Part shown: positions 23,565 to 32,527 of the stretch, piece by piece
Layout: each line of letters opens with the position of its first letter
Numbering within the stretch: position 1 is the first letter of the stretch
Assembly (NCBI GenBank): GCA_963660615.1
Contig: CAVKYE010000002.1
Span: 44,714-108,713 of the forward strand
DNA length: 64,000 nucleotides
Origin: Coprosoma sp963660615
Lineage (GTDB): Bacteria > Bacillota_I > Bacilli_A > RF39 > UBA660
Reading direction: 5' to 3'
Position numbers and translations under genes: made by a program
The notes under the pieces: generated by a model
The model's input: only the letters and a program-made list of their open reading frames with translations
Databases searched by the model: none
Told to the model about the DNA's origin: nothing

Positions 23565-24365
23565 ATGTTATTGATATATCTTATATTAGGACTAGTACAG
23601 GGAATAACCGAACCAATACCCGTATCATCAAGCGGACATTTAGTAATATTCAAAAACCTATTTAACGCCCCAGTCTTAAACGATCTTAACTTCGAAATAT
23701 TTTCAAACTTTGGAAGCTTCATAGCCATCGTTATAATATTTAGAAAAGACATATTAAAATTAATAAAAGACTTTATAAACTACAAAAAAACCAAAAACCA
23801 AAAATATTACAGCGGTTTTAAATATTGCCTATTAATTGTAATAGGAACAATACCCGCAGGATTAGTAGGTCTTTTAGCAAATGACTTCATAAACGAAAAT
23901 CTAAACAAAGTCAAAATAGTTGGAATATCCCTCTTAATAACAGCCGTTTTTCTATTTCTAATAAGAAAACAAAAAGGACATAAAAAAGATAACGAAATAA
24001 CCTTTAAAGACGCCATCATAATTGGACTATTCCAAGTAGTAGCCCTAATACCAGGAATAAGCAGAAGTGGTTCCACTCTAGTAGGAGGAATGTTAAGAGG
24101 ATTAACAAGAGAAGCCGCCTTCACCTTTTCATTTATGCTATATATACCAATAACCCTAGCCACCATGACACTAGGAGTAAAAAATGTAATAACAGATGGC
24201 ATAGACCAAAGCCTATTAATAAGTTACACATTAGGTGCCGTAGTAGCAGGAATAGTAACATATTTCACAACAAAATGGTTCAAAGGCATAATGCTAAAAG
24301 GAAAATTAATATATTTTGTATACTACTGTATAATCGTAGGTACCCTCGTAATATTATTCCTATAA
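23565..24365 (+). CDS. uppP: Undecaprenyl-diphosphate phosphatase UppP/BacA
   Basis: 266 residues with about eight membrane helices. GLVQGITEPIPVSSSGHLVIF (Glu-rich motif 1 with SSSGH) and IPGISRSGSTLVGGMLRGLTREAAFTFSFML (motif 2 with the catalytic Arg) are diagnostic. It recycles undecaprenyl diphosphate to the monophosphate carrier for peptidoglycan and wall polymers, and confers bacitracin tolerance. Own TATAAT (23518-23523) and ribosome binding site TGGAGGATG; a terminator overlaps its stop. Confidence 0.95.
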   Translation: MLLIYLILGLVQGITEPIPVSSSGHLVIFKNLFNAPVLNDLNFEIFSNFGSFIAIVIIFRKDILKLIKDFINYKKTKNQKYYSGFKYCLLIVIGTIPAGLVGLLANDFINENLNKVKIVGISLLITAVFLFLIRKQKGHKKDNEITFKDAIIIGLFQVVALIPGISRSGSTLVGGMLRGLTREAAFTFSFMLYIPITLATMTLGVKNVITDGIDQSLLISYTLGAVVAGIVTYFTTKWFKGIMLKGKLIYFVYYCIIVGTLVILFL

Positions 24366-24387
24366 CAGACAAAAAGTCTGTTTTTTT
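24365..24387 (+). terminator. Terminator after uppP
   Basis: ACAGAC-AAAAA-GTCTGT stem followed by T7. Confidence 0.75.
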
Positions 24388-24439
24388 CACCAAAAAAACA
24401 AAAAAATATTGTATAATAATAAAAAAAGGAGTGAAACTT

Positions 24440-25105
24440 ATGAAAATACTAATTGTTGACGATGAAAAATTAATAAGAGACGTAATCAAAGAATACGCTG
24501 AAAACGAAGGATACAAAATCACCGAAGCCGAAAACGGCGAAGACGCCTTAAATAAAGTAAAAAACGAAAACATAGACTTAATTGTTTTAGACGTAATGAT
24601 GCCCAAAATGGACGGTTTAACCTTCTTAAAAACCTTAAGAAAAGAAACAAACATTCCAGTCATAATCTTATCCGCTAGAAGCGAAGAATATGACAAACTA
24701 ACAGGATTCAATCTAGAAGCCGACGACTACCTAACCAAACCATTTAGTCCCAAAGAACTAATCGCCAGAATAAAAGCCATATTAAAAAGAAACGGAAACA
24801 AAGGGGATATATATAACTACCAAGACTTAAAAATAGATTATAACGCCCATAGCGTATACATAAATGATAAAGAACTAAAACTAACCCCAAAAGAATATGA
24901 ACTATTATGCTATTTCGTTCAAAACGAAAACATCGCCTTATCAAGAGAACAACTTCTAAGCAAACTATGGGGCTATGACTTCTATGGTGATGATAGAACC
25001 ATAGACACCCATATAAAAATGCTTAGAAATAACCTCGGAAAATATCGTGATTTAATAATAACCGTAAGAGGGGTAGGATACAAATATGTCATACCTAAAA
25101 AATAA
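24440..25105 (+). CDS. OmpR/PhoB-family response regulator
   Basis: 221 residues from the ATG at 24440 (AAAGGAGTG upstream). Receiver domain: VDDE acidic pair (D7, D8), phospho-acceptor D51 in VLDVMMPKMDG, conserved S/T in ILSARS, Lys in YLTKPFSPKEL. C-terminal winged helix: LKLTPKEYELLCYFVQNENIALSREQLLSKLWGY and RTIDTHIKMLRNNLG, ending with TVRGVGYKY. It binds promoter DNA when phosphorylated by the kinase encoded next, with which it overlaps by 20 bases. Position after uppP suggests a cell-envelope stimulus, but no target can be named. Confidence 0.95.
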   Translation: MKILIVDDEKLIRDVIKEYAENEGYKITEAENGEDALNKVKNENIDLIVLDVMMPKMDGLTFLKTLRKETNIPVIILSARSEEYDKLTGFNLEADDYLTKPFSPKELIARIKAILKRNGNKGDIYNYQDLKIDYNAHSVYINDKELKLTPKEYELLCYFVQNENIALSREQLLSKLWGYDFYGDDRTIDTHIKMLRNNLGKYRDLIITVRGVGYKYVIPKK

Positions 25106-26483
25106 AATCAAAACAAACACACTAGCCACCAACATATGGCTAGCTTTAATAATCTTTTCCATTCTAATATTAGGCTTTTTATGGATATTTCAAGTAATAT
25201 TTTTCAATAGTTACTATAAAAATCACAAAATCCACGCTCTAAATAAAGCAGCAAGCGAACTAAAAACAAATTATCAAAAAAATAATCCTTCCATAGTAGA
25301 AAGCATCGCCCAAAAACATAACGTCTGTATCGAAATCTATAACAATAAAACCAGCGCTTATGCCGCCACCTACTTTAATCAAGGATGCATGGAATTTGGA
25401 AACAAAAACTTCAAAGTCAAAAATGATTTTATAAATAGTAACTTAAACCAAAAACAATACAATCTCATCAACACAAAATTCAACAATGACACTCTAATAT
25501 ACGCCATAAAATTAAACAAAAACTCATACGCCTTCATAAACGCCTCATTAATCCCCATGGATGGTGCTATTGAAATACTTCGAAGTCAAATGATATACAT
25601 AACCCTAATCATCCTAATATTATCATTTATAATAGGTTATTTCATATCCAAAAGTATATCAAAACCAATAACAAAAATAAATAATAACGCAAAAAAATTA
25701 GCCGAAGGAAACTATAATGTAACATTTTCATCAGAAAGCAACATCTATGAAATAAATGAACTAGCCGCCACCTTAAACTACACGAAAGAAGAATTATCGA
25801 AAACTGAAGAGTTAAAAAGAGATCTTCTAGCCAACGTTTCCCACGACTTAAAAACCCCACTTACAATGATCAAAGCCTATGCCGAAATGGTAAGAGACTT
25901 AAGCTATAAAGATCAAGAAAAAAGAGAAAACCACCTAAACACCATCATCAAAGAAACCGATAGATTAAACCTTTTAGTAAATGACATCCTAGACCTATCC
26001 GCCATCCAAGCCGGAGGTTCAAAATTAAACAAAGAAAAATTTGACCTAAGTGAAATGATCAAAGAAATAATAAACCGTTTCAATATACTATCTCAAAAAG
26101 AAGGTTACAAATTTATATTTGATTATAATACATGCATAGTCTACGCCGATAAAAAAAGAATCTACCAAGTAATATACAATCTAATAAATAACGCCATAAA
26201 CTATACCGGCAAAGATAAAACCGTAACCATAATCATAAAAGAAAAAAAAGAAACATACTTAGTTGAAATCAAAGATAGTGGCGACGGCATCAAAAAAGAA
26301 GACATCGACCATATTTGGGATAAATATTACCACAACAGTAAAAAACACAAACGAAACGAATATGGAACCGGTCTTGGACTATCAATCGTCAAAAACATTC
26401 TTCAAAGTCACAACTGCCCATATGGTGTAAAATCAAGCGAAAAAGGCACAACATTCTATTTTGAAATAAATAAAAACATTTAA
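25086..26483 (+). CDS. Membrane sensor histidine kinase
   Basis: 465 residues. Two membrane helices (about 15-41 and 168-188) enclose an extracytoplasmic sensor of ~125 residues; then HAMP, HisKA with LLANVSHDLKTPLTMIKAYAE (phospho-acceptor H253), and HATPase with NLINNAINYTG (N box), DSGDGIKKEDI (G1), GTGLGLSIVKNIL (G2). It forms a two-component pair with the preceding regulator. The ATG lies inside the regulator gene, so expression is coupled. Confidence 0.95.
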   Translation: MSYLKNKIKTNTLATNIWLALIIFSILILGFLWIFQVIFFNSYYKNHKIHALNKAASELKTNYQKNNPSIVESIAQKHNVCIEIYNNKTSAYAATYFNQGCMEFGNKNFKVKNDFINSNLNQKQYNLINTKFNNDTLIYAIKLNKNSYAFINASLIPMDGAIEILRSQMIYITLIILILSFIIGYFISKSISKPITKINNNAKKLAEGNYNVTFSSESNIYEINELAATLNYTKEELSKTEELKRDLLANVSHDLKTPLTMIKAYAEMVRDLSYKDQEKRENHLNTIIKETDRLNLLVNDILDLSAIQAGGSKLNKEKFDLSEMIKEIINRFNILSQKEGYKFIFDYNTCIVYADKKRIYQVIYNLINNAINYTGKDKTVTIIIKEKKETYLVEIKDSGDGIKKEDIDHIWDKYYHNSKKHKRNEYGTGLGLSIVKNILQSHNCPYGVKSSEKGTTFYFEINKNI

Positions 26484-26525
26484 ATAAATCCATTAAAATG
26501 ATATAATATAAGAGGAAGTGATAAT

Positions 26526-27446
26526 ATGTTATATCTATTATATGGAACGGAAAAATATCAAATAGAAAAAGAAATCAAAAAAATATCAAAAAAATTCGAC
26601 AAACTAAACATAACAAACTATAACCTAGAAGAAGATACAATATCATCCATCATAGACGATTGTAAAACCATATCTTTATTTTCAGAAGAAAAACTAATAA
26701 TCGTAGATAATGCAAATGTCTTCACCCCAGCATCAAAACAATCAGAAAGCCTAGAAGAATACCTCAAAAATCCAAACGAAAGCACAACACTCATTTTCAT
26801 CGTAAACAAAGAAAAAATAGATTCAAGAAAAAAAATCACCAAACTTATAAAAGAAAAAGGGGAAATAAAAGAATATAATCAAACCCTAAACATCAATACT
26901 TTAATAAAAAAAGAACTAAAAGACTATAACACACCCCCAAATGTTATAAACCTTTTAGAAGAAAGAGTAGGAAATAACCCCCAAATAATCTTAAACGAAA
27001 TTGAAAAAATAAAAATATACAAAGACAAAGACAAAAATATTACCGAAGAAGATATAATAAACTTAACCCATAAAAAAATAGACATAGACATATTCAAACT
27101 AATTGATAATATCGTTAAAAATGATAAAAACAAAGCCCTAGAAACCTACTATGAAATGCTAAAAACAAACGAAGAACCACTAAAAATAATAATTATGCTT
27201 GCAAACCAGTTTAGAATAATGTACCAATCAAAAAACCTAATAAAAAAAGGCCTTACCGAAAAAGATATCGCAAACACCTTAAAAATTCATCCATATAGAG
27301 TAAAACTAGCCCTTCAAAATAGCAGAACATATAGCCCAAAATTACTTTTAAAATTCATAAACGAACTCGCCCAAATGGATATAAATATTAAAACTGGAAA
27401 AATAAGCAAAAATCTTGCCCTAGAACTATTCATCCTAAACAAATAA
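26526..27446 (+). CDS. holA: DNA polymerase III delta subunit HolA
   Basis: 306 residues. MLYLLYGTEKYQIEKEIKKI, the LFSEEKLIIVDNANVF strand region and TTLIFIVNKEKIDSRKKITKLIKEKG follow the family pattern of a clamp-loader delta subunit (degenerate AAA+ domain, no Walker A), with the C-terminal collar domain (LKIIIMLANQFRIMYQSKNLI...HPYRVKLALQNSRTYSPKLLLKFINELAQMDINIKTG). It opens the beta clamp. TATAAT upstream (~26500) and GAGGAAG binding site. In many Firmicutes holA follows comEC; here it is 13 kb away. Confidence 0.92.
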   Translation: MLYLLYGTEKYQIEKEIKKISKKFDKLNITNYNLEEDTISSIIDDCKTISLFSEEKLIIVDNANVFTPASKQSESLEEYLKNPNESTTLIFIVNKEKIDSRKKITKLIKEKGEIKEYNQTLNINTLIKKELKDYNTPPNVINLLEERVGNNPQIILNEIEKIKIYKDKDKNITEEDIINLTHKKIDIDIFKLIDNIVKNDKNKALETYYEMLKTNEEPLKIIIMLANQFRIMYQSKNLIKKGLTEKDIANTLKIHPYRVKLALQNSRTYSPKLLLKFINELAQMDINIKTGKISKNLALELFILNK

Positions 27447-27466
27447 AAGCGTAAAAACGCTTTTTT
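27445..27466. terminator. Bidirectional terminator between holA and rarA
   Basis: AAAAGCG-TAAAAA-CGCTTTT stem with T on both sides, placed exactly between convergent stops. Confidence 0.8.
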
Positions 27467-28678
27467 CTAATCTTCATCATTAATTTTTTCTAATCTCTCA
27501 TAAATCTTTTTCAAACTAGATTCATACTTACTAGAATCCTTTGGAACAAAATACTTTCTAGAGTGAAGCTCATCCGGTAAATATTGCTGAACAACATAAG
27601 AACCCTTATAATTATGCGGATACTTATAATCCTTAGAATGATTCTTAATATGTTTAGGAATCTTTCCCACATTACCCATCCTAACATCATTAAGAGCATT
27701 ATCAATAGATATTTCCGCCGTATTAGACTTAGGAGACAAAGCCATCTCAATAACAATCTCACCAAGCACAATCCTAGCCTCCGGCATTCCAAGCCTCTCA
27801 CAAGCACAAATAGCCGCATTAATCCTAGGGCCAATAGAAGGATTCGCAAGCCCAATATCCTCATAAGCAATCACACTAAGCCTCCGAAAAATAATATCCA
27901 AATCATCCGCTTCAATTAATCTCGCCAAATAATGAAGAGCCGCATTAACATCACTACCCCTAATAGACTTCTGAAAAGCACTAATAACATCATAATACCC
28001 ATCTTCATTTTTATCAATATACAAATTAGGCTTATTATTAATCTTCTTAACATCATCAATAGAAACCTTAAAATCAGAAGAACTATAATAAGAAACCTCA
28101 AGTAAATTGTAAGCGTATCTCAAATCCCCACCAGATAAAGCAGCAATATAATCAATAGCGTCCATAGAAAAATCCGCATTCTCCAAAGCCAAAGTACCCC
28201 TAAGCAACCCTTCTTTAATATCAGCTATAGATAAACTTTTAAGTTCAAAAAGTTGACACCTACTTCTAATAGCTGGATTAATAGAATGATAAGGATTAGA
28301 CGTCGTCATCCCAATAAGCGTAATAACACCACTTTCCAAATAAGGTAAAAGGAGATCTTGTTTATCTTTATTAAGTCTATGAATTTCATCCATAATCAAA
28401 ATAAAATTATCACAACCTTTAGCTCGGTAAACCATTTCATCAAAATCCTTCTTACTATTAATAACCGCATTCAAAAAACCATACTCATACCCAAGTTCAT
28501 TCACAAGTGCATAAGCAATCGTCGTCTTACCAGTTCCCGCTGGGCCATACAAAACCATCGAAAAAATCCTTTTATGCTTAACCAAATTACTCAAAACCAT
28601 ACCATGACCAACCAAATGTTTTTGCCCAATAACATCCGATAAAGCTTTAGGTCTAATCAAATCTGCCAAAGGTGTCAT
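27467..28678 (-). CDS. rarA: Replication-associated recombination protein RarA (MgsA)
   Basis: 403 residues, AAA+ ATPase of the clamp-loader clade. N-terminal LADLIRPKALSDVIGQKHLVG, Walker A YGPAGTGKTTIA, Walker B LIMDEIHRLNKDKQD, sensor 1 TLIGMTTSNPY, arginine finger AIRSRCQLFEL, and the MgsA C-terminal tetramerisation region with RGSDVNAALHYLARLIEADDLDIIFRRL. Acts at stalled replication forks. It is the only - strand gene within the otherwise + strand block and shares a terminator with holA. Confidence 0.96.
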   Translation of the reverse strand: MTPLADLIRPKALSDVIGQKHLVGHGMVLSNLVKHKRIFSMVLYGPAGTGKTTIAYALVNELGYEYGFLNAVINSKKDFDEMVYRAKGCDNFILIMDEIHRLNKDKQDLLLPYLESGVITLIGMTTSNPYHSINPAIRSRCQLFELKSLSIADIKEGLLRGTLALENADFSMDAIDYIAALSGGDLRYAYNLLEVSYYSSSDFKVSIDDVKKINNKPNLYIDKNEDGYYDVISAFQKSIRGSDVNAALHYLARLIEADDLDIIFRRLSVIAYEDIGLANPSIGPRINAAICACERLGMPEARIVLGEIVIEMALSPKSNTAEISIDNALNDVRMGNVGKIPKHIKNHSKDYKYPHNYKGSYVVQQYLPDELHSRKYFVPKDSSKYESSLKKIYERLEKINDED

Positions 28679-28784
28679 AAAATCACTTCCTTAAGCAAAA
28701 TTATACCACAATTCCCATAAAAAATATATAAATATCAGTTGTTAAAACCCAAGTAATTTGTTAAAATATAAAAAGGTGATAGTA

Positions 28785-29693
28785 ATGGAAAACAAAAGCA
28801 AAACACTAATAAAAGAAAACCAAAACAAACTAGACCAATTTGAAAACTATCTATTTTTAGAAAAAAAATACAGTCAAAACACCATAACCTCATACAAAAA
28901 AGACCTAGAAAACTTCTTATCATATACCAAAAAAAACATAAAAAAAATAAAAAAAGAAGATATCAAAAACTATATCCAAACAATTAGTAAAAATAAAAGT
29001 TCAAAAAGCGTATCACGAAACATAAGCTCCATAAAATCATTTTATAAATTCCTTCAAATAGACTCATATATAACCAAAAATGAAGCCATAGACATAGCAA
29101 AACCCAAAATTCAAAAATCCCTACCAAAAGTTTTAACCGAGGAAGAAATAAACAAACTCTTAAACTTCCCATTAAATGATGCATATAGCTATAGAAACAA
29201 AGCCATGTTAGAATTAATGTATAGTAGTGGCCTTAGAGTAAGTGAACTTATAAACCTAAAAGTAAATGATATAGACCATGAAATGAACCTCGTTAGAATA
29301 TTCGGAAAAGGGTCAAAAGAAAGAGTAATCCCTCTAGGAACATATGCCGAAAAAGCCTTAAAAACATATATAAATGAATATAGAACCGCATTAATAAAAA
29401 ACAAGTCAACAAACTATCTTTTTTTAAGCAGTAGGGGAGACAAAATGACTAGGCAAGCCTTTTTCAAAATCCTAAAAAAAATCGCCAAAGAGCAAAATAT
29501 AAAAACCAACTTTTCACCCCACACCCTAAGACATTCCTTTGCCACCCATTTATTAAAACACGGAGCCGATCTAAGAAGTATCCAAGAACTACTAGGTCAT
29601 AGTGATATCTCATCAACTCAAATATACACCCACATCGAAAACGAAAAACTAAAAGAAAACTATCAAAAAAACCACCCACATGGAAAGGACTAA
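28785..29693 (+). CDS. Tyrosine recombinase XerC/XerD family
   Basis: 302 residues from the ATG at 28785 (AAAGGTGAT upstream). SAM-like N-terminal domain (FENYLFLEKKYSQNTITSYKKDL) and catalytic domain with Arg in YSSGLRVSELINLKVNDID, Lys region IFGKGSKERVIPLG, HTLRHSFATHLLKHGADLRSIQELLGHSDISSTQIYTHI giving H-x-x-R, His and nucleophile Tyr. Probably a chromosome-dimer resolution Xer protein, since it sits in backbone DNA without element features. Which of XerC or XerD cannot be settled by eye. The deaminase gene follows after two bases. Confidence 0.9.
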   Translation: MENKSKTLIKENQNKLDQFENYLFLEKKYSQNTITSYKKDLENFLSYTKKNIKKIKKEDIKNYIQTISKNKSSKSVSRNISSIKSFYKFLQIDSYITKNEAIDIAKPKIQKSLPKVLTEEEINKLLNFPLNDAYSYRNKAMLELMYSSGLRVSELINLKVNDIDHEMNLVRIFGKGSKERVIPLGTYAEKALKTYINEYRTALIKNKSTNYLFLSSRGDKMTRQAFFKILKKIAKEQNIKTNFSPHTLRHSFATHLLKHGADLRSIQELLGHSDISSTQIYTHIENEKLKENYQKNHPHGKD

Positions 29694-29695
29694 AA

Positions 29696-30157
29696 ATGAA
29701 CAAATATATGAAAATAGCCCTAGAGGCATCAATAAAAAATAAAGAAAATAATTTCAAAAAAGGGGGCCCATTTGGAGCCGTAATCGTTAAAAACGATAAA
29801 ATAATTGCCATTGCAAATAATACAGTATTAGCTAGCCAAGATCCAACCGCCCACGCCGAAATAAATGCCATAAGAAAAGCCTGTCAAACTCTAAAAACGC
29901 ACGACTTAAATGGATGTACATTATACACAAGCTGCTTTCCATGCCCAATGTGCATAAGCGCCATCATTTGGGCCAACATCAAAACCGTTTACTACGGGAA
30001 CACCAAAGAAGACGCAGACAACATAGGATTTAGAGATGATAAAATATACAAACTATTAAATAATATAAATAACAATGACGCATTAAAACTAATAAACATA
30101 GATAGAAAAGAAACAATAAAAGCCTTCGAAATATTTAATAAAGATAATTTATACTAG
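29696..30157 (+). CDS. CDA-fold deaminase, guanine deaminase-like
   Basis: 153 residues. Zinc motifs AHAEINAIRKAC (His and catalytic Glu) and CFPCPMCISAIIWANIKTVYYGNT (C-x2-C) define the cytidine-deaminase fold. The context KKGGPFGAVIVKNDKIIA and the C-terminal DADNIGFRDDKIYKLL resemble Bacillus GuaD rather than TadA or cytidine deaminase. It would convert guanine to xanthine. It starts two bases after the recombinase stop, so it is co-transcribed with it. Confidence 0.85.
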   Translation: MNKYMKIALEASIKNKENNFKKGGPFGAVIVKNDKIIAIANNTVLASQDPTAHAEINAIRKACQTLKTHDLNGCTLYTSCFPCPMCISAIIWANIKTVYYGNTKEDADNIGFRDDKIYKLLNNINNNDALKLINIDRKETIKAFEIFNKDNLY

Positions 30158-30207
30158 TAGAAAAAAATAACAATAAATGATATAATAAATAAAAAGGAGA
30201 GAGCATC

Positions 30208-31038
30208 ATGTACGAAATAGTCACAGAAACCATAATAGACAGTCTAAAACTATTGCCATTTTTATTCTGCGCCTTTTTAATAATCGAATACACCGAACAT
30301 GCCCTATCCAAAAAAGGAAATAACCTAATTCAAAAAACAGGAAAATATGGTCCAATAATCGGAAGCATCCTAGGACTATTTCCCCAATGTGGATTTTCCG
30401 TTATCGCCACAAACCTTTACATAACAAGAATAATATCACTAGGAACCCTAATCGCCATATATTTAACAACCAGTGACGAAATGCTACCAATAATGATAGC
30501 AGAACACACTAGCATAAATATCATATTGCCAATACTAGGAATAAAACTCTTAACAGGAATTATCTTTGGTATATTAATAGACTTACTTATAAAGAAGAAA
30601 CGCGAAAAAACAGACTACCACATATGCACACATCAACACTGTCACTGCGAAAATGGCATAATAAAATCCTCACTAATCCATACCCTAAAAACATTCTCCT
30701 TTATCTTCATAATAACCTTTATACTAAACATAGCATTCTACTTTTTAGGAGAAAACACCGTAAAAAATTTCTTTAAAACAAGCAGCATCCTAACCCCATT
30801 TTTAACCGCCTTAATTGGTTTAATACCAAACTGTGTATCAAGCGTTCTAATAACCGAACTATACATAGATAACATAATCAATCTAGCTTCAGCCACATCA
30901 GGATTACTAGTATCAAGCGGCGTCGCTCTAATCATATTATTCAAAGAAAACAAAAATATAAAAGAAAACCTAAAAATAACCGGGCTATTATACGCCATAG
31001 GCGTTTTAACTGGATTAATAATTGAAATAATAATTTAA
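30208..31038 (+). CDS. ArsP_2-like polytopic metal exporter (putative manganese transporter family)
   Basis: 276 residues with about eight membrane helices in two similar halves: GSILGLFPQCGFSVIATNLYITRIISLGTLIAIYLTTSDEMLPIM and LTALIGLIPNCVSSVLITELYIDNIINLASATSGLLVSSGVAL. The paired P-x-C motifs in each half are typical of the family named putative manganese transporter / 10TM heavy-metal exporter. A His/Cys loop (HICTHQHCHCENG) between the halves could bind metal. A thioredoxin-like gene and a ZIP transporter follow, so it probably handles a divalent or oxyanion metal. Confidence 0.82.
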   Translation: MYEIVTETIIDSLKLLPFLFCAFLIIEYTEHALSKKGNNLIQKTGKYGPIIGSILGLFPQCGFSVIATNLYITRIISLGTLIAIYLTTSDEMLPIMIAEHTSINIILPILGIKLLTGIIFGILIDLLIKKKREKTDYHICTHQHCHCENGIIKSSLIHTLKTFSFIFIITFILNIAFYFLGENTVKNFFKTSSILTPFLTALIGLIPNCVSSVLITELYIDNIINLASATSGLLVSSGVALIILFKENKNIKENLKITGLLYAIGVLTGLIIEIII

Positions 31039-31052
31039 AGGAGTAAACAAAC

Positions 31053-31715
31053 ATGCAAAAAAACAAAATAATTATACTATCATTAATGACAATAATAATA
31101 GGCGTAAGCTTATTTATAGAATACCAAAACAGTGACAATATAAAATTCAAAAAAGAATATGAAAACCTAAACAACCAAAAAGCAGAAGGAAAAACATATC
31201 CCGAAGTAAAAATAAGTGCAAACAATCAAATAGAATACACCACTTACGATAAAGTATTTGAAATTCTAGACGGCACAGGAATAATATATTTTGGTTTTCC
31301 AGAATGCCCATGGTGCAGAAACGCAGTACCAGTTTTACTAAAAGCCGCCGAAGAAACAAACGTAAAAAAAATATACTATCTAAACAATAAAGAAGATCGT
31401 GATAACAAAGAATTAAAAGATGGAAAAATAAAAATCATCCAAAAAGGCAGTAAAAACTACCAAAAACTTCTAAAAAAACTAGGGGATAAAGCCGATACCT
31501 ATGAAGGATTAAACAATGAAAACATCAAAAGAGTATACTTCCCAACCGTTATAACCGTTAAAAACGGAAAAATAACAAACTACATATCAGGTACCGTAGA
31601 TAGTCAAAAAAATCCATACAAACCACTAACCAAAAAACAAGAAAAAGAATTAAAAAATAAATACATAAAAGCCTTTAATAGTCTAAACTCTTGTGAACAA
31701 AAAGACAAATGCTAA
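31053..31715 (+). CDS. Membrane-anchored thioredoxin-like protein (CPWC)
   Basis: 220 residues. N-terminal signal anchor (6-22), a linker, then a thioredoxin-like fold with GTGIIYFGFPECPWCRNAVPVLLKAA, whose CPWC pair starts the helix, and VYFPTVITVKNGK with the cis-Pro region. It is close to bacteriocin-transport-accessory type proteins of Gram-positives, outside the membrane. Between a metal exporter and a ZIP importer it may keep thiols of surface proteins reduced or handle metal-thiol stress (inference). Ends with a Cys-x5-Cys tail. Confidence 0.82.
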   Translation: MQKNKIIILSLMTIIIGVSLFIEYQNSDNIKFKKEYENLNNQKAEGKTYPEVKISANNQIEYTTYDKVFEILDGTGIIYFGFPECPWCRNAVPVLLKAAEETNVKKIYYLNNKEDRDNKELKDGKIKIIQKGSKNYQKLLKKLGDKADTYEGLNNENIKRVYFPTVITVKNGKITNYISGTVDSQKNPYKPLTKKQEKELKNKYIKAFNSLNSCEQKDKC

Positions 31716-31738
31716 AGTATGAATAAATCATACTTTTT
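31714..31738 (+). terminator. Terminator after thioredoxin-like gene
   Basis: AAAGTATGA-ATAAA-TCATACTTT with T7. Confidence 0.75.
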
Positions 31739-31770
31739 TTAATGCCTCATAACATTAAATAGGTGAGAAC

Positions 31771-32520
31771 ATGGGTGAACTACTACCATTCATATTAACC
31801 ATAATAGCTGGACTATCAACCCTAATAGGCACACTATTCATATTTTTAAAAATAAATATAAATAAACTAACAAACTATGCACTCTCATTCGCATCAGGCA
31901 TCATGATTAGTATATCAATAACCAACTTAATTCCAGAAAGTATAAACTTCTACCTGACCGAAAATGGCAAAAATATCTCATTCGTTTGTGAAAGCTTATA
32001 TATAATTATAGGCCTAATATTATCAATATTTTTAGACAAAATAATAGCCAAAGAAAACCAAACAAAAAAACTATATAAACTAGGAATTTTCTCCATGATA
32101 GCCATAATCTTCCATAACATCCCAGAAGGAATAATTACATTTCTAGCAACAAGTAATAACATAACCCTAGGAATAGTCATAACAGTAGCCATAGCCCTTC
32201 ATAACATCCCAGAAGGTATAAGTATATCAATCCCAATCTATAGTGCCACAAAAAGCCGTAAAAAAGCATTTTTATACACCTTAATATCAGCCATAGCAGA
32301 ACCCCTAGGCGCTATACTCGCATATCTCATCCTAAAACCAATAATCACCAGTACCATAATGGCCTCACTATTAGCCATAACAGCTGGAATAATGATATAT
32401 ATAAGCATATTTAAATTATTACCAAACGCCTTAAAATACAAAGAAAAAAAGAAGACAACAATCTTCTTTATCCTAGGAATAACATTCATGCTCCTAAGCA
32501 ATCTATTAATAACCGAGTAG
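31771..32520 (+). CDS. ZIP-family divalent metal transporter (ZupT-like)
   Basis: 249 residues, eight membrane helices. TM4 and TM5 carry the metal-site motifs IIFHNIPEGIITFLA and ALHNIPEGISISIPI; AEPLGAILAYLIL follows. SFASGIMISISITNLIPES opens the protein. It imports Zn or similar ions. Terminated convergently against a - strand membrane gene with only seven bases between stops. Confidence 0.92.
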   Translation: MGELLPFILTIIAGLSTLIGTLFIFLKININKLTNYALSFASGIMISISITNLIPESINFYLTENGKNISFVCESLYIIIGLILSIFLDKIIAKENQTKKLYKLGIFSMIAIIFHNIPEGIITFLATSNNITLGIVITVAIALHNIPEGISISIPIYSATKSRKKAFLYTLISAIAEPLGAILAYLILKPIITSTIMASLLAITAGIMIYISIFKLLPNALKYKEKKKTTIFFILGITFMLLSNLLITE

Positions 32521-32527
32521 GGGAGAA

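Noticed and set aside
24275..24439. N-terminal extension of the response regulator
   Set aside because: It overlaps uppP and the terminator; the receiver domain begins exactly at the ATG 24440 with a good binding site.
28785..29693. Xer-family recombinase as integrase of a second mobile element
   Set aside because: Surroundings are plain backbone genes with the same strand bias; no att repeats or cargo.
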